From: Acidimicrobiia bacterium
GTDB taxonomy: Bacteria > Actinomycetota > Acidimicrobiia > Spongiisociales > ZC4RG35
Assembly: GCA_028284765.1 (NCBI GenBank)
Contig: JANQRA010000018.1
Location: 1-64,000 of the forward strand
Direction: 5' to 3'
DNA length: 64,000 nt
Every line of letters begins with the position of its first letter. Position 1 is the first letter of the stretch. Below are positions 28,030-39,868 of this stretch, piece by piece. The translations under genes and the position numbers were made by a program. The notes under the pieces were generated by a model, which saw only the letters and a program-made list of their open reading frames with translations, ran no database searches and had not been told where the DNA came from.

Positions 28030-29326
28030 ACTGGCTGAAGGAGTCCACCTCGCGCAGCGGGAGTCGCACCTCGAGAATGGATCCCTCCTCGTCGTGCTTC
28101 TCCTCCAACACCTCACCCACCCGATGAGCCGCCGCCACCAGCTCACCTCGCTCGTATGGGATCGCCAACGTCATCGTGACCAGGTCTTTGGCCAACTCCT
28201 CGTTGATGGTCTCACGAAGGGTGGACAGACCCTTCGACTCCTGGGCTGAGATGAACACTGCTTCTGGCCACAGATTCTGAAGACGTTCGAGGTCGGCATC
28301 TGAGAGCAGGTCGGTCTTGTTCACCACCAGTAGCTGAGGAATCTCGTTGGCGCCGATCTCGGCCAGCACGTCGAGAACGGCATCCATCTGCCCTTTCGGA
28401 TCGACATCCGATCCGTCCACCACATGAAGCAGCAAGTCGGCCTCGGCTGATTCCGCCAATGTGGAACGGAAAGACTCGACGAGCCCGTGGGGGAGCCGTC
28501 TCACAAAGCCGACCGTGTCGGCGATGACCGCATCTCGACCTTCGCCGAGATCGAGCTTCCGAACGGTCGAATCGAGTGTGGCGAAGAGCTGATCTTGCAC
28601 CAGCACCTCGGCGTCGGTCAGAGCGTTCAAAAGCGTCGATTTCCCGGCGTTGGTGTATCCGACGATGGCTATCTGTGGCACTTCCGCACGCCGACGCCGC
28701 TTCCTCTGTGTCTCCCGATGTCTTGCCGCGTCCTTGAGTTGCTTCTCGAGCTTGGATATCCGGGCGAGGATGCGACGGCGGTCCGTCTCGAGCTTGGTCT
28801 CACCAGGACCTCTCGTTCCGATCCCTCCACCCTGCTGGGAGAGGGCGGTCCCCTTGCCCCGCAAACGCGGGAGGTGATAGCGCAGCAGAGCCAGCTCAAC
28901 CTGAATCGAGCCGACTTTGGAGGTTGCATGCTGGGCGAAGATGTCGAGAATCACTGCTTCGCGGTCGACAACGTCGCATTTGAAGATGGCGTGGAGGTTT
29001 CTCTGCTGAGCGGGAGAGAGCGCCTGGTCAAATACGACCACATCGATATCCAGGGCTTTGGTTAGAGATCCAAGTTCTTCGGCCTTGCCCGATCCGATGA
29101 ACGTGGCAGGGTCGACGACGTTCCTTTTGACGAGTTCTTGGTCGATCGGGTCGGACCCGGCAGTCTCAGTGAGCAGCGCCAACTCGTCGAGAGAGTTCTC
29201 TTCCTCGACAGTGGTCATCCCAGGGAGCTGGACTCCGACCAGGAACGCCTTCTGGACCGCGACGTCGAGGTCGGTGACGGTTGCAGTGAGACGGCGCCTG
29301 GAACGCGATTGATGTTCAGACGTCAT
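28016..29326 (-). CDS. hflX: GTPase HflX
   Basis: [35 protein letters not shown]. Confidence 0.95.
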   Translation of the reverse strand: MTSEHQSRSRRRLTATVTDLDVAVQKAFLVGVQLPGMTTVEEENSLDELALLTETAGSDPIDQELVKRNVVDPATFIGSGKAEELGSLTKALDIDVVVFDQALSPAQQRNLHAIFKCDVVDREAVILDIFAQHATSKVGSIQVELALLRYHLPRLRGKGTALSQQGGGIGTRGPGETKLETDRRRILARISKLEKQLKDAARHRETQRKRRRRAEVPQIAIVGYTNAGKSTLLNALTDAEVLVQDQLFATLDSTVRKLDLGEGRDAVIADTVGFVRRLPHGLVESFRSTLAESAEADLLLHVVDGSDVDPKGQMDAVLDVLAEIGANEIPQLLVVNKTDLLSDADLERLQNLWPEAVFISAQESKGLSTLRETINEELAKDLVTMTLAIPYERGELVAAAHRVGEVLEEKHDEEGSILEVRLPLREVDSFSQFSTG

Positions 29327-29380
29327 GCGACTCGCAATGGTGCCAAGAACGGCCGGGCGATGCGGTGGGTTTTCTCGAAC

Positions 29381-29740
29381 TCAGAGGTACTGGCCCTCGT
29401 CTCCGACGTGCTCCAGTTCTTCTTCAGCGATGATTTGGGACTCTCTGACAGCAATCACCGGATTTCCGGTGGGAGGCCATATGAAGCGCCAGGCGCCGGT
29501 AGGTACGGCCCAGAAGCGTTGACCGGTTTCGACGTCGACAAGTGCGAGCGCGTCGTTTCCGTCTTTGGTGCCGATGGGCACCAGAAGGCCGGAGCGTGTA
29601 GTGGTGTCCTCGGGAGCCTGACCGACTCGCCACCCACCCATAACTTTGTATCCGTTGTCCGAGACAATCGGAGCTTCGGTCTCGATCACGACTGGATTGT
29701 CGCAGGTGGTCAGACCTTGTGCACCTTCGCACCCCTTTAA
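29381..29740 (-). CDS. Hypothetical protein
   Basis: ORF between hflX and the malic enzyme gene; start uncertain (track ORF extends to 29848 and would overlap maeB). Confidence 0.35.
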   Translation of the reverse strand, partial: LKGCEGAQGLTTCDNPVVIETEAPIVSDNGYKVMGGWRVGQAPEDTTTRSGLLVPIGTKDGNDALALVDVETGQRFWAVPTGAWRFIWPPTGNPVIAVRESQIIAEEELEHVGDEGQYL

Positions 29741-29749
29741 GGTCTGGCT

Positions 29750-32017
29750 ATGACGACCAAACCACGGTTTTCCGAAGCTCTCGAATACCACGAGAAGCCA
29801 AAGCCCGGAAAACTGGAGATCAGAGCGACCAAACCGACTGCGACACAATCGGACTTGAGTCTTGCGTACTCGCCAGGTGTCGCTGAGCCCTGTCTTGTAA
29901 TCGCGGACGATCCAGACGCCGCCTTCCGGTACACCAACCGAGGCAACCTCGTCGCCGTGGTATCGAACGGGTCGGCAGTCTTGGGGCTAGGGAACATTGG
30001 TGCCCTTGCCGGAAAGCCCGTGATGGAGGGCAAGGCGATTCTCTTCAAGAGGTTTGCCGACATCGATGTCTTTGATCTGGAGATCGACGCAACCGACCCC
30101 GACGACGTTGTGAAGTTCTGCGAGCTGCTTGCGCCGACAGTCGGTGGCATCAACCTCGAGGACATCAAGTCGCCTGAGTGCTTCTACATCGAGCAGACAC
30201 TCCGGGAACGGCTCGACATTCCCGTTTTCCATGACGACCAACACGGCACAGCCATCATTGGCGGTGCAGCTTTTCTCAATGCTCTCGAAATCACCGGACG
30301 CGACATCGCCAGGACCAAGGTCGTCATTGTCGGTGCAGGCGCAGCGGGTATCGCCTGTGCCAAGTTCTTCTTCCAACTTGGCGTCGACGAGTCCAACCTG
30401 TTGATGACGGACCAGAGCGGTGTGATTCACTCGGGACGGGACGACCTCAACGAGACGAAGCAAGAGTTTGCGATCGACACCGATGCCAGGTCGCTCGAGG
30501 ACGCCATGGCCGGAGCCGATGCCGTGATCGGAGTGGCGGTCGCCGGGATCATCACCCAGGACATGGTGAAGTCGATGGCCGACAATCCCATCGTCTTTGC
30601 GCTGGCCAACCCCGACCCGGAGATCTCTTACCCGGATGCCAAGGCGGCTCGGGAGGATGTGATCATGGCCACCGGAAGATCGGATTTCCCCAACCAGGTC
30701 AACAACGTCTTGGGTTTCCCGTTCATCTTCAGAGGTGCCCTTGATGTGCGTGCCAAGGGTGTGTCGGAGAAGATGAAGGTTGCCGCCGCTCACGCTCTGG
30801 CCGATCTGGCGAAGGAGCCGGTGCCTGACTCCGTGCTCCGTGCCTACGACCTGGAGCAGCTTGCATTCGGGCCCGAATACCTGATCCCAAAACCCTTCGA
30901 CTCTCGGGTTCTCTGGACCGTGGCTCCCGCCGTGGCGCAGGCTGCGATGGACGAAGGGTTGGCTCGGAAGCCGATCGAGGACATGGACGCCTATATCGCC
31001 GAGCTGCAGACTCGGTTCCGCGCATCACACGCGCTCATGGCCTCGATCACCACCAGGGCGATGGAACAGCCCAAGCGTGTCGCATATCCGCATGCCGACG
31101 ACGTGAGGATCATCCGAGCTGCCAGAAGGGTCAAGGATGAGGGCATCGGTTCGCCAGTCCTGCTCGGCCCGGTTGAGAGGATCCTCGAGATCTCGTCCAC
31201 CGCCGGCATCGATCTTGGTGGCTTGGAGATGATCGACCCTGCCGATCCCCGGTCTGACAAGCAGCGCTACGCGCAGATGCTGGAGGAGCTTCGTCGTGAT
31301 CGAGGGATGTCACTCCACGAGGCGGAGGAGCGGGTCGCCGATCCCAGCATGTACGCCTGCTTGATGGTGGCTGAAGGTGCCGCCGACGCCGTGCTCGGGG
31401 GCCTGACGACTTACTACCCGGAGACGATTCGCCCGGCGTTGCAGGTGTTGAAGGTCGAAGAGGGGCGGTCGATCGTTTCCTCGACCTACCTCGTGATGGT
31501 CGGCGGGCGTCCCTACTTCTTCGCCGATTGTGCGGTCAACATCGAACCAACAGCTGAGCAGCTGGCCGAGATCGCACTGGCAGCCACCAAAGCTGCCCAA
31601 GAGGACTTCGGTCGCGACCCCCGTGTCGCGTTCCTCAGCTATTCCGACTTCGGCTCCGCCGGAGGAGATGAGCCGGCCCGGGTTCGCCGTGCGGTCGAGA
31701 TCTTCAAGGCACGCAGACCCGATATCCCAGTCGACGGCGAGATGCAGGCGGACTCAGCGGTTGTTTCCGAACTGCTCGCCGATCGGCGCCCTGAAGGCTC
31801 GCTTACGCGGGCAGCCAACGTCCTCATCTTTCCGAATCTGACTGCGGCGAACGCTTCGTACAAGCTGTTGAACCGGCTGGGTGGTGCGGAGGTCATCGGT
31901 CCGATCCTCAGCGGACTGTCCAAGACGGTGCATGTGTTGCAGAGGGATGCCTCGGTGTCGGACGTGGTGAACATGACGGCCATTGCTGTGACGGAGGCTC
32001 AGCGCCGGGAACCGTAA
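29750..32017 (+). CDS. maeB: NADP-dependent malic enzyme with phosphotransacetylase-like domain
   Basis: [35 protein letters not shown]-terminal PTA-like region. Confidence 0.95.
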   Translation: MTTKPRFSEALEYHEKPKPGKLEIRATKPTATQSDLSLAYSPGVAEPCLVIADDPDAAFRYTNRGNLVAVVSNGSAVLGLGNIGALAGKPVMEGKAILFKRFADIDVFDLEIDATDPDDVVKFCELLAPTVGGINLEDIKSPECFYIEQTLRERLDIPVFHDDQHGTAIIGGAAFLNALEITGRDIARTKVVIVGAGAAGIACAKFFFQLGVDESNLLMTDQSGVIHSGRDDLNETKQEFAIDTDARSLEDAMAGADAVIGVAVAGIITQDMVKSMADNPIVFALANPDPEISYPDAKAAREDVIMATGRSDFPNQVNNVLGFPFIFRGALDVRAKGVSEKMKVAAAHALADLAKEPVPDSVLRAYDLEQLAFGPEYLIPKPFDSRVLWTVAPAVAQAAMDEGLARKPIEDMDAYIAELQTRFRASHALMASITTRAMEQPKRVAYPHADDVRIIRAARRVKDEGIGSPVLLGPVERILEISSTAGIDLGGLEMIDPADPRSDKQRYAQMLEELRRDRGMSLHEAEERVADPSMYACLMVAEGAADAVLGGLTTYYPETIRPALQVLKVEEGRSIVSSTYLVMVGGRPYFFADCAVNIEPTAEQLAEIALAATKAAQEDFGRDPRVAFLSYSDFGSAGGDEPARVRRAVEIFKARRPDIPVDGEMQADSAVVSELLADRRPEGSLTRAANVLIFPNLTAANASYKLLNRLGGAEVIGPILSGLSKTVHVLQRDASVSDVVNMTAIAVTEAQRREP

Positions 32018-32041
32018 GGGAAAGGCCTGGGTAGCGTCTCT

Positions 32042-33451
32042 GTGGTGAGACGCTGGTCCCTTGGAGCTCTCTTAGTCGTTGCCCTCGTTGCGTGTGACGT
32101 GGCAAGCGATGGAACCAGTACGACGACCTTGCCCGATGTCGGTTCGACAACTGCACCGCCGGCAGTGACGTCAACGACCATGCCGTCGATTTCCACCACA
32201 GTGACGACCGCCGAGGTCGACTATCCGGTATGCGATAGCGACGCGCCTCTGCCCTCGGCGTCGGATGATTGGTATCGAGATCGACCGGTCTATGTAGCGA
32301 ACGAGGCTCCGTACGAGGAAGTCCGTCAGTTTGCTTCCGCACTTCCTGGGTTCGTCGAGGTCTGGTTCGATCGGGATCGTTTTGGATGGCTCAGCGTTGG
32401 GTTCGTCGGAGTCGACATCGAAGAGATGCAGACCCTGCTGCAGGCGGAGTTCCCGGACGTCGGAGTCGTGGCTGTCGAACTCGAGTACACGCTGAGCGAC
32501 TTGAGGGCGCTGGCGACCGACGTCGGGGGGAGGCTCCCCGACGGCATGGACACCGAGAACATCGATCGTCTCCGAGGTCTGGTCCACGTCTGGGTCGGGC
32601 TCCTAACACCGGAGAACATCGAGATGGGCATTGGAGCGGCCGCCGATTCTCCGTTCTGCATCGACGGATTCGATGTCGAGTATTACGACCAGAGCCCTCA
32701 GGTCGACGGAGGGGATGGCTGGTCGTTGGTTGGGGCCGCTGAGGGCTCGGCATCTGGAGACGCCGGCGTTCCCGTCGTTGTGACCGATCAAACCGCACTA
32801 GCCGCGCTGTGGGGTCAGCTTGGGCTTTCTGCTGAAGCGCCGAGCGTCGACTTCACCGCCTCGGTGGTTGCAGCCTTTCCAGTGCATTATCCGGCGAACT
32901 GCCCAGATCAGCGTCTCGACGGCCTCACGAGGACGAGCCTGATAGTTCCGAACGTACGCAATGTCAGCCTCGTGAAAGGCTGCTGGCTCACGGGGAATCC
33001 GCGCACCTTCATCGTCGAAGTGGAACGCTCGTCGCTTGGTCCTCCGCCGACTATCTGGCTGAGCGAAGCGAATGACTCGTGGGGTCTGGAAGTGACTGAT
33101 GACCTTCGAGTTCGCGGAGCTTCGCTCAGCCCCGACGGCTCCTCGGTTGACAACGTAGAGAGGCGGGAAGCGTCCCCGATGCCGAACACAGTAAGAGTTG
33201 GAGTCCCGAAGCCGCTGATAGTGCCGGTCGCCTGTGACCTGACCTATTTGGGTGTAGTCAATTGGGTTGGTTGGTACTTGCCTGAAGGTGCGGAAGTACC
33301 GCCCGGCTGGTCGGACTCAGCAGTCGACGGGCTCATCGATCTCGAGATGAGTCTGTTCGAGTGGCCGGACGCGAAGCTGGTCGTCTCTGCCGGAGGCGAC
33401 GAGGTCACCTTCTTCCCCGGTGAACGCCTTACTCCGGGCTGTCAGCCGTAG
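32042..33451 (+). CDS. Secreted lipoprotein with FtsX extracellular-domain-like region
   Basis: VALVACDVASDGTSTTT lipobox and Thr-rich linker; FVEVWFDRDRFGWLSVGF. Confidence 0.65.
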   Translation: MVRRWSLGALLVVALVACDVASDGTSTTTLPDVGSTTAPPAVTSTTMPSISTTVTTAEVDYPVCDSDAPLPSASDDWYRDRPVYVANEAPYEEVRQFASALPGFVEVWFDRDRFGWLSVGFVGVDIEEMQTLLQAEFPDVGVVAVELEYTLSDLRALATDVGGRLPDGMDTENIDRLRGLVHVWVGLLTPENIEMGIGAAADSPFCIDGFDVEYYDQSPQVDGGDGWSLVGAAEGSASGDAGVPVVVTDQTALAALWGQLGLSAEAPSVDFTASVVAAFPVHYPANCPDQRLDGLTRTSLIVPNVRNVSLVKGCWLTGNPRTFIVEVERSSLGPPPTIWLSEANDSWGLEVTDDLRVRGASLSPDGSSVDNVERREASPMPNTVRVGVPKPLIVPVACDLTYLGVVNWVGWYLPEGAEVPPGWSDSAVDGLIDLEMSLFEWPDAKLVVSAGGDEVTFFPGERLTPGCQP

Positions 33452-33514
33452 CTCCAGTACTCTTCGTGGGACACTGCCGGGAACCTTGATAGGTGCGGTG
33501 AGCGTCTTATCGCC

Positions 33515-34915
33515 ATGAGGAGAGTGAGGTTTCTCGCCGTCACGGCGTTGGTGCTAGCTGCGTGTAGTCCGAGCCCGGACGCCGGGGAATCCACGACGAC
33601 TACGGCGGAGACGGTGACGACCTCCTCGGTCGTTGCCTCGACGACCTCCACGCCGAGCACCACCACACCCGCGGTCGAGGTCAACTATTCGGTCTGCGAC
33701 TACGACGCACCTTGGCCTTCGGCACCCGACGACTGGTACCGGGACACCCCGGTCTACGTCGGAAACAACTCACCGACGGACGAAGTCCGTCGGTTCGTTT
33801 CTTCGATTCCTGGGTTCGTCGACGTGTGGATCGATCGGGATCACCTCGGCTGGGTCAGCGCAGGATTCGTTGGCGCGGATGTCGAGGCGATTCAGGTGAA
33901 GCTCGAAGAAGAGTTCCCTGAGGGGGGCGTCGTGGCTGTCGAGCTGGCCTATACGGCGTCTGAGCTAGAGGAAATGGCCGCCGAGATTCACTCTCAGCTG
34001 CCGGAGGGTATGTATGCGCTGAACACCCACGAGATCTGGGGTCGGATTGAGGTGTTTGTCGGCTTGCTGACACCAGAGAACGTTGCACTGGTTGAGGAGA
34101 TCGGCGGGGACTATCCCTACTGCATCGAAGGACTGGACCCGGTTCAGTTCGACCAGAGCCCGCAGGCCGACCGAGGCGACGGCTGGGTGTTCCTCGGAGT
34201 TTCGGACACATACATCGGCGACGTTCCCGCCGCCTACACCGACCAGACGGCTTTCGAGTCGGCATGGGATGACCTTGAGGTCGGCGAACCAGCCCCGTCG
34301 GTGGACTTCAATGAGTCCCTAGCGGTCTTCTTCCAGATCGGATACTCAGGATCCTGTCCCGATACCCGGTTCCGAGGAGTCATCCTCGAGGGAGACCGCC
34401 TGATGCCAGACGTCGCTCATGTCACGATCGCCCAAATGTGTACATCCGACTACAACTCTCGGGTCTACGCAGTGGGCCTTGACCGGGACTCGCTTCCCGC
34501 ACCGCCTTTCTATCTAGTCGAGTGGCCGCATTCATCGGCAGGTCTGATGATCGACGTCGATCTACGTGACCCGTCAGCAGTTTTGGATGGGTCCAATTCA
34601 AGGATTGTTCCGTTGGATCGTCCCCGCACGGCGACGGACATGCCCCTTTACATGGAGACCGGAGGATTTCCATGGGAGTTCATCGTTCCGGACGACTGTG
34701 ATCTCACGTACCTGGGAGAAGTGAACGGGATCGGGTGGCACCTTGCAGAGGACTCGGCTATCCCGGCGTCGTGGGCAAATCTGGCTGTAGATGACGTAAT
34801 CGATCTTCAGATCCAACTGTTCGAGGGTCCCGATCCGATAGCTGTTGTTTCGGGCGGAGGCGATGAGGCGACCTATGTGCCTGGAGACACCCTGACTCCG
34901 GCCTGTCAGCCCTAG
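33515..34915 (+). CDS. Secreted lipoprotein, tandem paralogue of 32042-33451
   Basis: VLAACSPSPDAGESTTTT; co-linear similarity throughout and same C-terminus (LTP.CQP). Confidence 0.65.
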   Translation: MRRVRFLAVTALVLAACSPSPDAGESTTTTAETVTTSSVVASTTSTPSTTTPAVEVNYSVCDYDAPWPSAPDDWYRDTPVYVGNNSPTDEVRRFVSSIPGFVDVWIDRDHLGWVSAGFVGADVEAIQVKLEEEFPEGGVVAVELAYTASELEEMAAEIHSQLPEGMYALNTHEIWGRIEVFVGLLTPENVALVEEIGGDYPYCIEGLDPVQFDQSPQADRGDGWVFLGVSDTYIGDVPAAYTDQTAFESAWDDLEVGEPAPSVDFNESLAVFFQIGYSGSCPDTRFRGVILEGDRLMPDVAHVTIAQMCTSDYNSRVYAVGLDRDSLPAPPFYLVEWPHSSAGLMIDVDLRDPSAVLDGSNSRIVPLDRPRTATDMPLYMETGGFPWEFIVPDDCDLTYLGEVNGIGWHLAEDSAIPASWANLAVDDVIDLQIQLFEGPDPIAVVSGGGDEATYVPGDTLTPACQP

Positions 34916-34917
34916 CC

Positions 34918-36135
34918 CTATTTCCAATACTCCTCGTAGTGGACGTTGCCCCGTTCCTTACGGTGGTCGATGTTGAAGCCACGCTCATGCATGATCTCGG
35001 CGACACCCCGTACCCCCGGAAACGTGGGCTCGCCGGTGTCTTCATCCCATTTCGGAGGCCCGATCATCGCCGGGTTGCCGCACATGAACACGTGGGTGTT
35101 GGCAGGGTCGAGCGGTGCCCCGAGCGTTTCCTCTAGCTGCCCGTTCTCGATGTAGTCCTGGATGTAGACCTTGTTGCCTTCGTTCTCGGGTTCTCGGGTG
35201 GTGAGCGTCACGTATTTGTAGTTGGGGTAGCGACCGGTCAGAACTTCGTGCTCCTCGGTGTAGGCGAGGTCATCCCGGTAGCGGACGGTGACCACCGAGA
35301 TGATCTTCCCGACATGCTTGTTCCGCAGTAGTTCGGCGATCATCTGGTTGTGCGGCGCCTCGCCCGTCCCGGTGCTCAGGAACACGCAGTTGTCTTCCGG
35401 GTCCACTCCATCCAGGGTGTAGCGCCCGGTGAACTTCCGCCCCATGTAGATACGGTCGCCGACACCTCTGCTGAAGAGGCGAGGTGTTAGCGCCGGAGTC
35501 TCATTCGCTCCGGGCTTCACCTGGACTACGTAGAACTCGACTTCGGATGGATGAGGATCGAGCAGCTCACCATCTTCGTCGATCATCGAACTCGAAACCG
35601 AGTATGAGCGAAGGGCCATTTTGGATTCTTGCTCCGGGTTGGCAGAGAAGTCATCTCTGGCCTCGTCGGCCCGAGGTTCCCAGAATCCGAGTCCCAGAGT
35701 CGTGTATTGGCCCGGCTTGAAGGGCTCGATTGGTTCATCGGGTTTGATCCGCAGCACCCACAGCTCCGGGTTGTGCTCACGGATGTGCGTGATCGTCGCG
35801 TTGTAGTTCTCGTCTCGTAGACGAGTGATCCGCTCTTCTCGTGTCTCCTCCTCGTAGACAACGAACAGCTTGGTGATCACCTCAGAGGCCTGACCCAAAG
35901 TCTCCTCGGTCCATGGGTCGGAACGGGTGACGGTCACGACGTTGGACTGGACGTAGACCGAGCTGATGCCGGAATCCGTTTCGAAGAGCCGAGAAGCGAG
36001 AAGCGAGGGAGGATCGGTCGGTTCAGGTGCAGTCGTGAAGGATCGGCCGTCTTGGCCGGTCAGCGACCGGTCGAGGTCGAATACGGCGCTGGTTCCGATT
36101 CCAGTTGCCTTGACCGCTATGAGCTGACCCATCAA
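34918..36135 (-). CDS. Ferredoxin--NADP reductase family protein
   Basis: RSYSVSSSM FAD-binding; FLSTGTGEAPHNQMIAELLRN NADP-binding. Confidence 0.85.
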   Translation of the reverse strand: MMGQLIAVKATGIGTSAVFDLDRSLTGQDGRSFTTAPEPTDPPSLLASRLFETDSGISSVYVQSNVVTVTRSDPWTEETLGQASEVITKLFVVYEEETREERITRLRDENYNATITHIREHNPELWVLRIKPDEPIEPFKPGQYTTLGLGFWEPRADEARDDFSANPEQESKMALRSYSVSSSMIDEDGELLDPHPSEVEFYVVQVKPGANETPALTPRLFSRGVGDRIYMGRKFTGRYTLDGVDPEDNCVFLSTGTGEAPHNQMIAELLRNKHVGKIISVVTVRYRDDLAYTEEHEVLTGRYPNYKYVTLTTREPENEGNKVYIQDYIENGQLEETLGAPLDPANTHVFMCGNPAMIGPPKWDEDTGEPTFPGVRGVAEIMHERGFNIDHRKERGNVHYEEYWK

Positions 36136-36179
36136 TCCAAGTTACCGAATCTGGGCGACGTCGGTGACTGTGCCAGCAG

Positions 36180-37154
36180 CTAGTCGTCAGCAATCAGCTG
36201 TGCGTATCGCTTGGTCAGAATCTCCGCCCCCTCGGTCGACGGATGGCCGTAGTCGTAGAAGCCCGTCGGGCCTAGGTTTTCCACGTTCCCTGCCCGCCAC
36301 GGCACGTCGATACCGGCAACCTCGTCCAAAGAAGCGACAACCCGTTGGAAGTGGGCCATCAGCTCGGCATTGTTCTCTTCGAACAGGTCGGCAGCTGAGT
36401 CTCTGAGAGGTACATGGATGACCCAGATGTCCAAGCCGTCCTCTTGCAGCAACTCGATGAGTTGGTCCAGATACCTCATCTGGCCCTCGCCCGGATCTGC
36501 TCCGACGTACCGATCCTCCCAGGGGGCAAGGTCCAGGTCCACCGGCCCGACTGCGACTTCGTCCTGCCAGACAACCCGTCCGTCGTCGGCAATCGGCGGT
36601 GCCTCATTGTCATTGCGGATGATCGACGACGGCAGGCCACGGATCTGGTCGCGGGCGTCGTATGTGCGCCACAGGCTCCCAGCCAAGAGGCTCAACTCAT
36701 GCCCGGACCACGCCAAACGATCGTCCAGGTCTGCGAATCTGCGAACACGAGCACTCGGAGCTCGGCCGTCGATCACGTCATCAACTTCAACGCTGACAAT
36801 CGCTACTCGGGCCTGGGATAGCTTCTCCCGGTTTCGCTCGTATAGGAGGAGGCTGTCGAAAGCCCGTCCGCCCGTCAGCGCCAGATTGAGAACAGTCCCT
36901 TCATTCAGGCCCAGAAGAGACTCGAGATCCCTGGGCGACAGTCCATCACGAAGACGGCTCGCACCGAGTGCGATGACCTCGGGGTTTGGTGCCTTTGCGA
37001 TCACCTCGTTTTCGAGGACATCGACGATTCCGGCATTCGACCTCGGCTGGTAGGTCCAGATCCAGTCAGATCGTCCCACGAACACCTCGACTAGCAAGAG
37101 AAGGCCAAGAGAGATGGCTAGGCCCGAGAACACAAGACGCTTCCGATTGCTCAT
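36180..37154 (-). CDS. Secreted SGNH/DltD-like protein (partner of MBOAT acyltransferase)
   Basis: VIALGASRLRDGLSPRDLESLLG; DYGHPSTEGAEILTKRYAQLI. Confidence 0.65.
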   Translation of the reverse strand: MSNRKRLVFSGLAISLGLLLLVEVFVGRSDWIWTYQPRSNAGIVDVLENEVIAKAPNPEVIALGASRLRDGLSPRDLESLLGLNEGTVLNLALTGGRAFDSLLLYERNREKLSQARVAIVSVEVDDVIDGRAPSARVRRFADLDDRLAWSGHELSLLAGSLWRTYDARDQIRGLPSSIIRNDNEAPPIADDGRVVWQDEVAVGPVDLDLAPWEDRYVGADPGEGQMRYLDQLIELLQEDGLDIWVIHVPLRDSAADLFEENNAELMAHFQRVVASLDEVAGIDVPWRAGNVENLGPTGFYDYGHPSTEGAEILTKRYAQLIADD

Positions 37155-38572
37155 CAGAACTGGAAGTAGATGAAGCTGTTGTTGGGGGCGGACGGAGCCA
37201 GGACGAGAGCGAGAATCATCCCGGCATAACTCACGCCTCTAATTGCAGCCGGCCATTTCATGATCGCAGTATGAGACCCTTTCACCCGTTGTGGAAGGTC
37301 GATAAAGAGCGTGATGCCCGTGAGGGCAGCGAAAAGGCCGAAAGAGCTCAATGCCCCCCGATCGAATCCGCCCTCGAGGGTGAGCATCGACGAGATTGCG
37401 TTGAGCGATTCTCCAAGGCCTGGAGCCCTGAAGAAGATCCAAGCGAGCATCACCACCACCATTGTCAGGCTCCAGGCGCCTATGCCCTCGACGACGGAAC
37501 CCGAAGGTTCAGTTGTCGACTTGCCTCGGAGGGATGACATCCAACGATGTCCGCTCAGCGCGAGACCGTGGATGCCGCCCCAAACCACGAATGTCCACGC
37601 AGCGCCGTGCCACAGGCCTCCGAGAAGCATCGTGAGCATGAGGTTGCGATACGTGTTGGCCAGACCGTTGCGATTCCCACCCAGCGGGATGTACAGATAG
37701 TCACGGAGCCAAGTGGACAGCGAGATGTGCCATTGACGCCAGAAGAGAGCGATGTTTCGTGCGAAGTAGGGATGCTCGAAGTTGATCATCAAGTCGATGC
37801 CCATCATCCGTGCGGTCCCTCGCGCGATGTCCGAGTAGCCAGCAAAGTCCGCGTAGATCTGGAGAGCGAACAGGAGGGTGGCCCCCGCAATGGCCATGCC
37901 TCCGGCAGCTCCCAGGTCGGAAAAGACCTCATCGACGACGGGCGCTGCGACGTCAGCTACTGCGATCTTCCTCACCAATCCGATGAGGATCAGCACGGCA
38001 CCTGAGCTGAACTGTTCTCGGGTCGCCCGGCGAGCTTTGTCGAACTGAGGCAGAAGTCGCTGAGCTCGTTCGATCGGGCCGGCCACGAGTTGCGGGAAGA
38101 AACTGACGTACACGGCAAACTGGAGGAGGTTGGACGTTGGCTCCACCCGCCCTCGGTAGACATCGATGGTGTAGGCCATCGTCTGGAAGGTGTAGAAACT
38201 GATGCCGACGGGCAGGACGATGCTCAGTGTGGGGGTGCTCACACCGAAGCCGAGGGTTTCGAGTAGGGCCGTCGCCGAGTCGACGAAGAAGCCGAAGTAC
38301 TTGAAGAATCCGAGAATGCCCAGGTTGGTGATCAGGCTGACCATCAGGAGCCTTCGCCTCGGCTTTCCGTCGGAGTGGGGCATCTGGCGAGCGACTGTGA
38401 AGTCGACGACCGTCGACAGGATCAGAAGACCGAGGAATCTCCAATCCCACCATCCGTAAAAGAAGTACGAACCGGCGAGGAGAATGAAATTCTGCCAGTG
38501 TTTGTTGCGAGGCAGATAGAGAAGAAGAACGACCGAGAAGAAGACTGCAAAGGCCCAAGAATTGAAAAGCAA
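37154..38572 (-). CDS. MBOAT family O-acyltransferase (AlgI-like)
   Basis: FWRQWHISLSTWLRDYLYIPLGGNR; LGGLWHGAAWTFVVWGGIHG. Confidence 0.93.
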   Translation of the reverse strand: MLFNSWAFAVFFSVVLLLYLPRNKHWQNFILLAGSYFFYGWWDWRFLGLLILSTVVDFTVARQMPHSDGKPRRRLLMVSLITNLGILGFFKYFGFFVDSATALLETLGFGVSTPTLSIVLPVGISFYTFQTMAYTIDVYRGRVEPTSNLLQFAVYVSFFPQLVAGPIERAQRLLPQFDKARRATREQFSSGAVLILIGLVRKIAVADVAAPVVDEVFSDLGAAGGMAIAGATLLFALQIYADFAGYSDIARGTARMMGIDLMINFEHPYFARNIALFWRQWHISLSTWLRDYLYIPLGGNRNGLANTYRNLMLTMLLGGLWHGAAWTFVVWGGIHGLALSGHRWMSSLRGKSTTEPSGSVVEGIGAWSLTMVVVMLAWIFFRAPGLGESLNAISSMLTLEGGFDRGALSSFGLFAALTGITLFIDLPQRVKGSHTAIMKWPAAIRGVSYAGMILALVLAPSAPNNSFIYFQF

Positions 38573-38653
38573 TGCCTACGCCCCAGTACTCCCTAGGACA
38601 GCCGTCCCAAACGACAGTACAGAAGTGACGCTGACCGAGTCTGATTCCATCGC

Positions 38654-39835
38654 ATGACCAGCCGAGAACGCCAAGCCTGGATCTCGCTGCCAGACCCGTC
38701 TGAAGACTTCGCCGCCAATCCGGTCGAGCTCTTCTTCGACCTCGCCTTCGTATTCGCTTTCAGTCAGCTGGTCGGTCGTTTGATTTACGACCCAACTGTC
38801 GAGGGCTTGGGACTGTTCACGTTGCTCTTCCTGATGCTGTGGCTGCCTTGGACGACGATGACGTGGGCGGCCAATGCGGTGTCAGCCCACAACCGACCGG
38901 TTCAGGCAATCATGCTGGTGGCAACCGCCACCTCGGTACCGATGGCAGCTTCGGTGAGCACGGCGTTTGCTGGAGGCGGCCCGGTTTTCGCAATCAGCCT
39001 GAGCGTGATCATCGCCATGGCCCTAACGATGATGGCGATCGGGTATCCGACTGGAAGCGCGGAGTTCTACTCCGCCCTCAGGTATTCCCTCCCGAACATC
39101 GTCGCCATGGTCTTGTTCGTGATCGGCGGCTTTCTCCCGGAGACAGCCCGAATCATCTTCTGGGTCGGGGGTCTGCTGTCTGTGATCTACGGGACTATCA
39201 GAGCGAGTAGTGGATCGTGGGTCGTCAGACCAAAGCACTTCGCCGAAAGGCACGGCCTGATCCTGATCATCGCCTTGGGCGAGGTCATCGTTGCCATTGC
39301 CATACCGGTGCTGGCGAGTCTCGAGGAGCTCGACGTGATCCCATCGCTGACGCTCACAGCCCTCGTGGCGTCTGGCGTGTTCGCGGCCCTGCTTTGGTGG
39401 GCGTACTTCGACCTGCCCCAACCTCTGTGGGAACACAAGGCCGCAAGCTTGGATCAGAAGGAACGTGGCCGGTTCGCACGCGACCTATACACGTACATCC
39501 ACGCCCCGATCGTGGCCGGTGTGATTCTGAGTGCGGCAGCCCTGGAGGAGATCACGCTGCATCCGGGAGACCCTTTGCCGTTTGAGTTCCGACTGATGTT
39601 CCTGGCGGGAATGCTGTCGTTCTTCGGCGGGATCGAGTTGGGTGCGCTTCGCGCCCACCGCAAGTTCCCACCCGAAAGGGCTCTGATCGTGGTGTTGCTC
39701 TCGGCGTTGATGCTGTTCGGCGGTGACCTGTCGGGCCTGACCCTTTTGGTGGTGACGGACCTCGTCGTATTGGTTGCCTTGGCCTTCGAGGCAAGACGAA
39801 TCGACAGCTACGCCAACCAGTTGGCGACTAGCTGA
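38654..39835 (+). CDS. Low-temperature-requirement protein A (LtrA) family membrane protein
   Basis: NPVELFFDLAFVFAFSQL; ERHGLILIIALGEVIVAI. Confidence 0.88.
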   Translation: MTSRERQAWISLPDPSEDFAANPVELFFDLAFVFAFSQLVGRLIYDPTVEGLGLFTLLFLMLWLPWTTMTWAANAVSAHNRPVQAIMLVATATSVPMAASVSTAFAGGGPVFAISLSVIIAMALTMMAIGYPTGSAEFYSALRYSLPNIVAMVLFVIGGFLPETARIIFWVGGLLSVIYGTIRASSGSWVVRPKHFAERHGLILIIALGEVIVAIAIPVLASLEELDVIPSLTLTALVASGVFAALLWWAYFDLPQPLWEHKAASLDQKERGRFARDLYTYIHAPIVAGVILSAAALEEITLHPGDPLPFEFRLMFLAGMLSFFGGIELGALRAHRKFPPERALIVVLLSALMLFGGDLSGLTLLVVTDLVVLVALAFEARRIDSYANQLATS

Positions 39836-39868
39836 GGCCCGGGTCGTTGGGACGAGGGGCCCCAGGCT

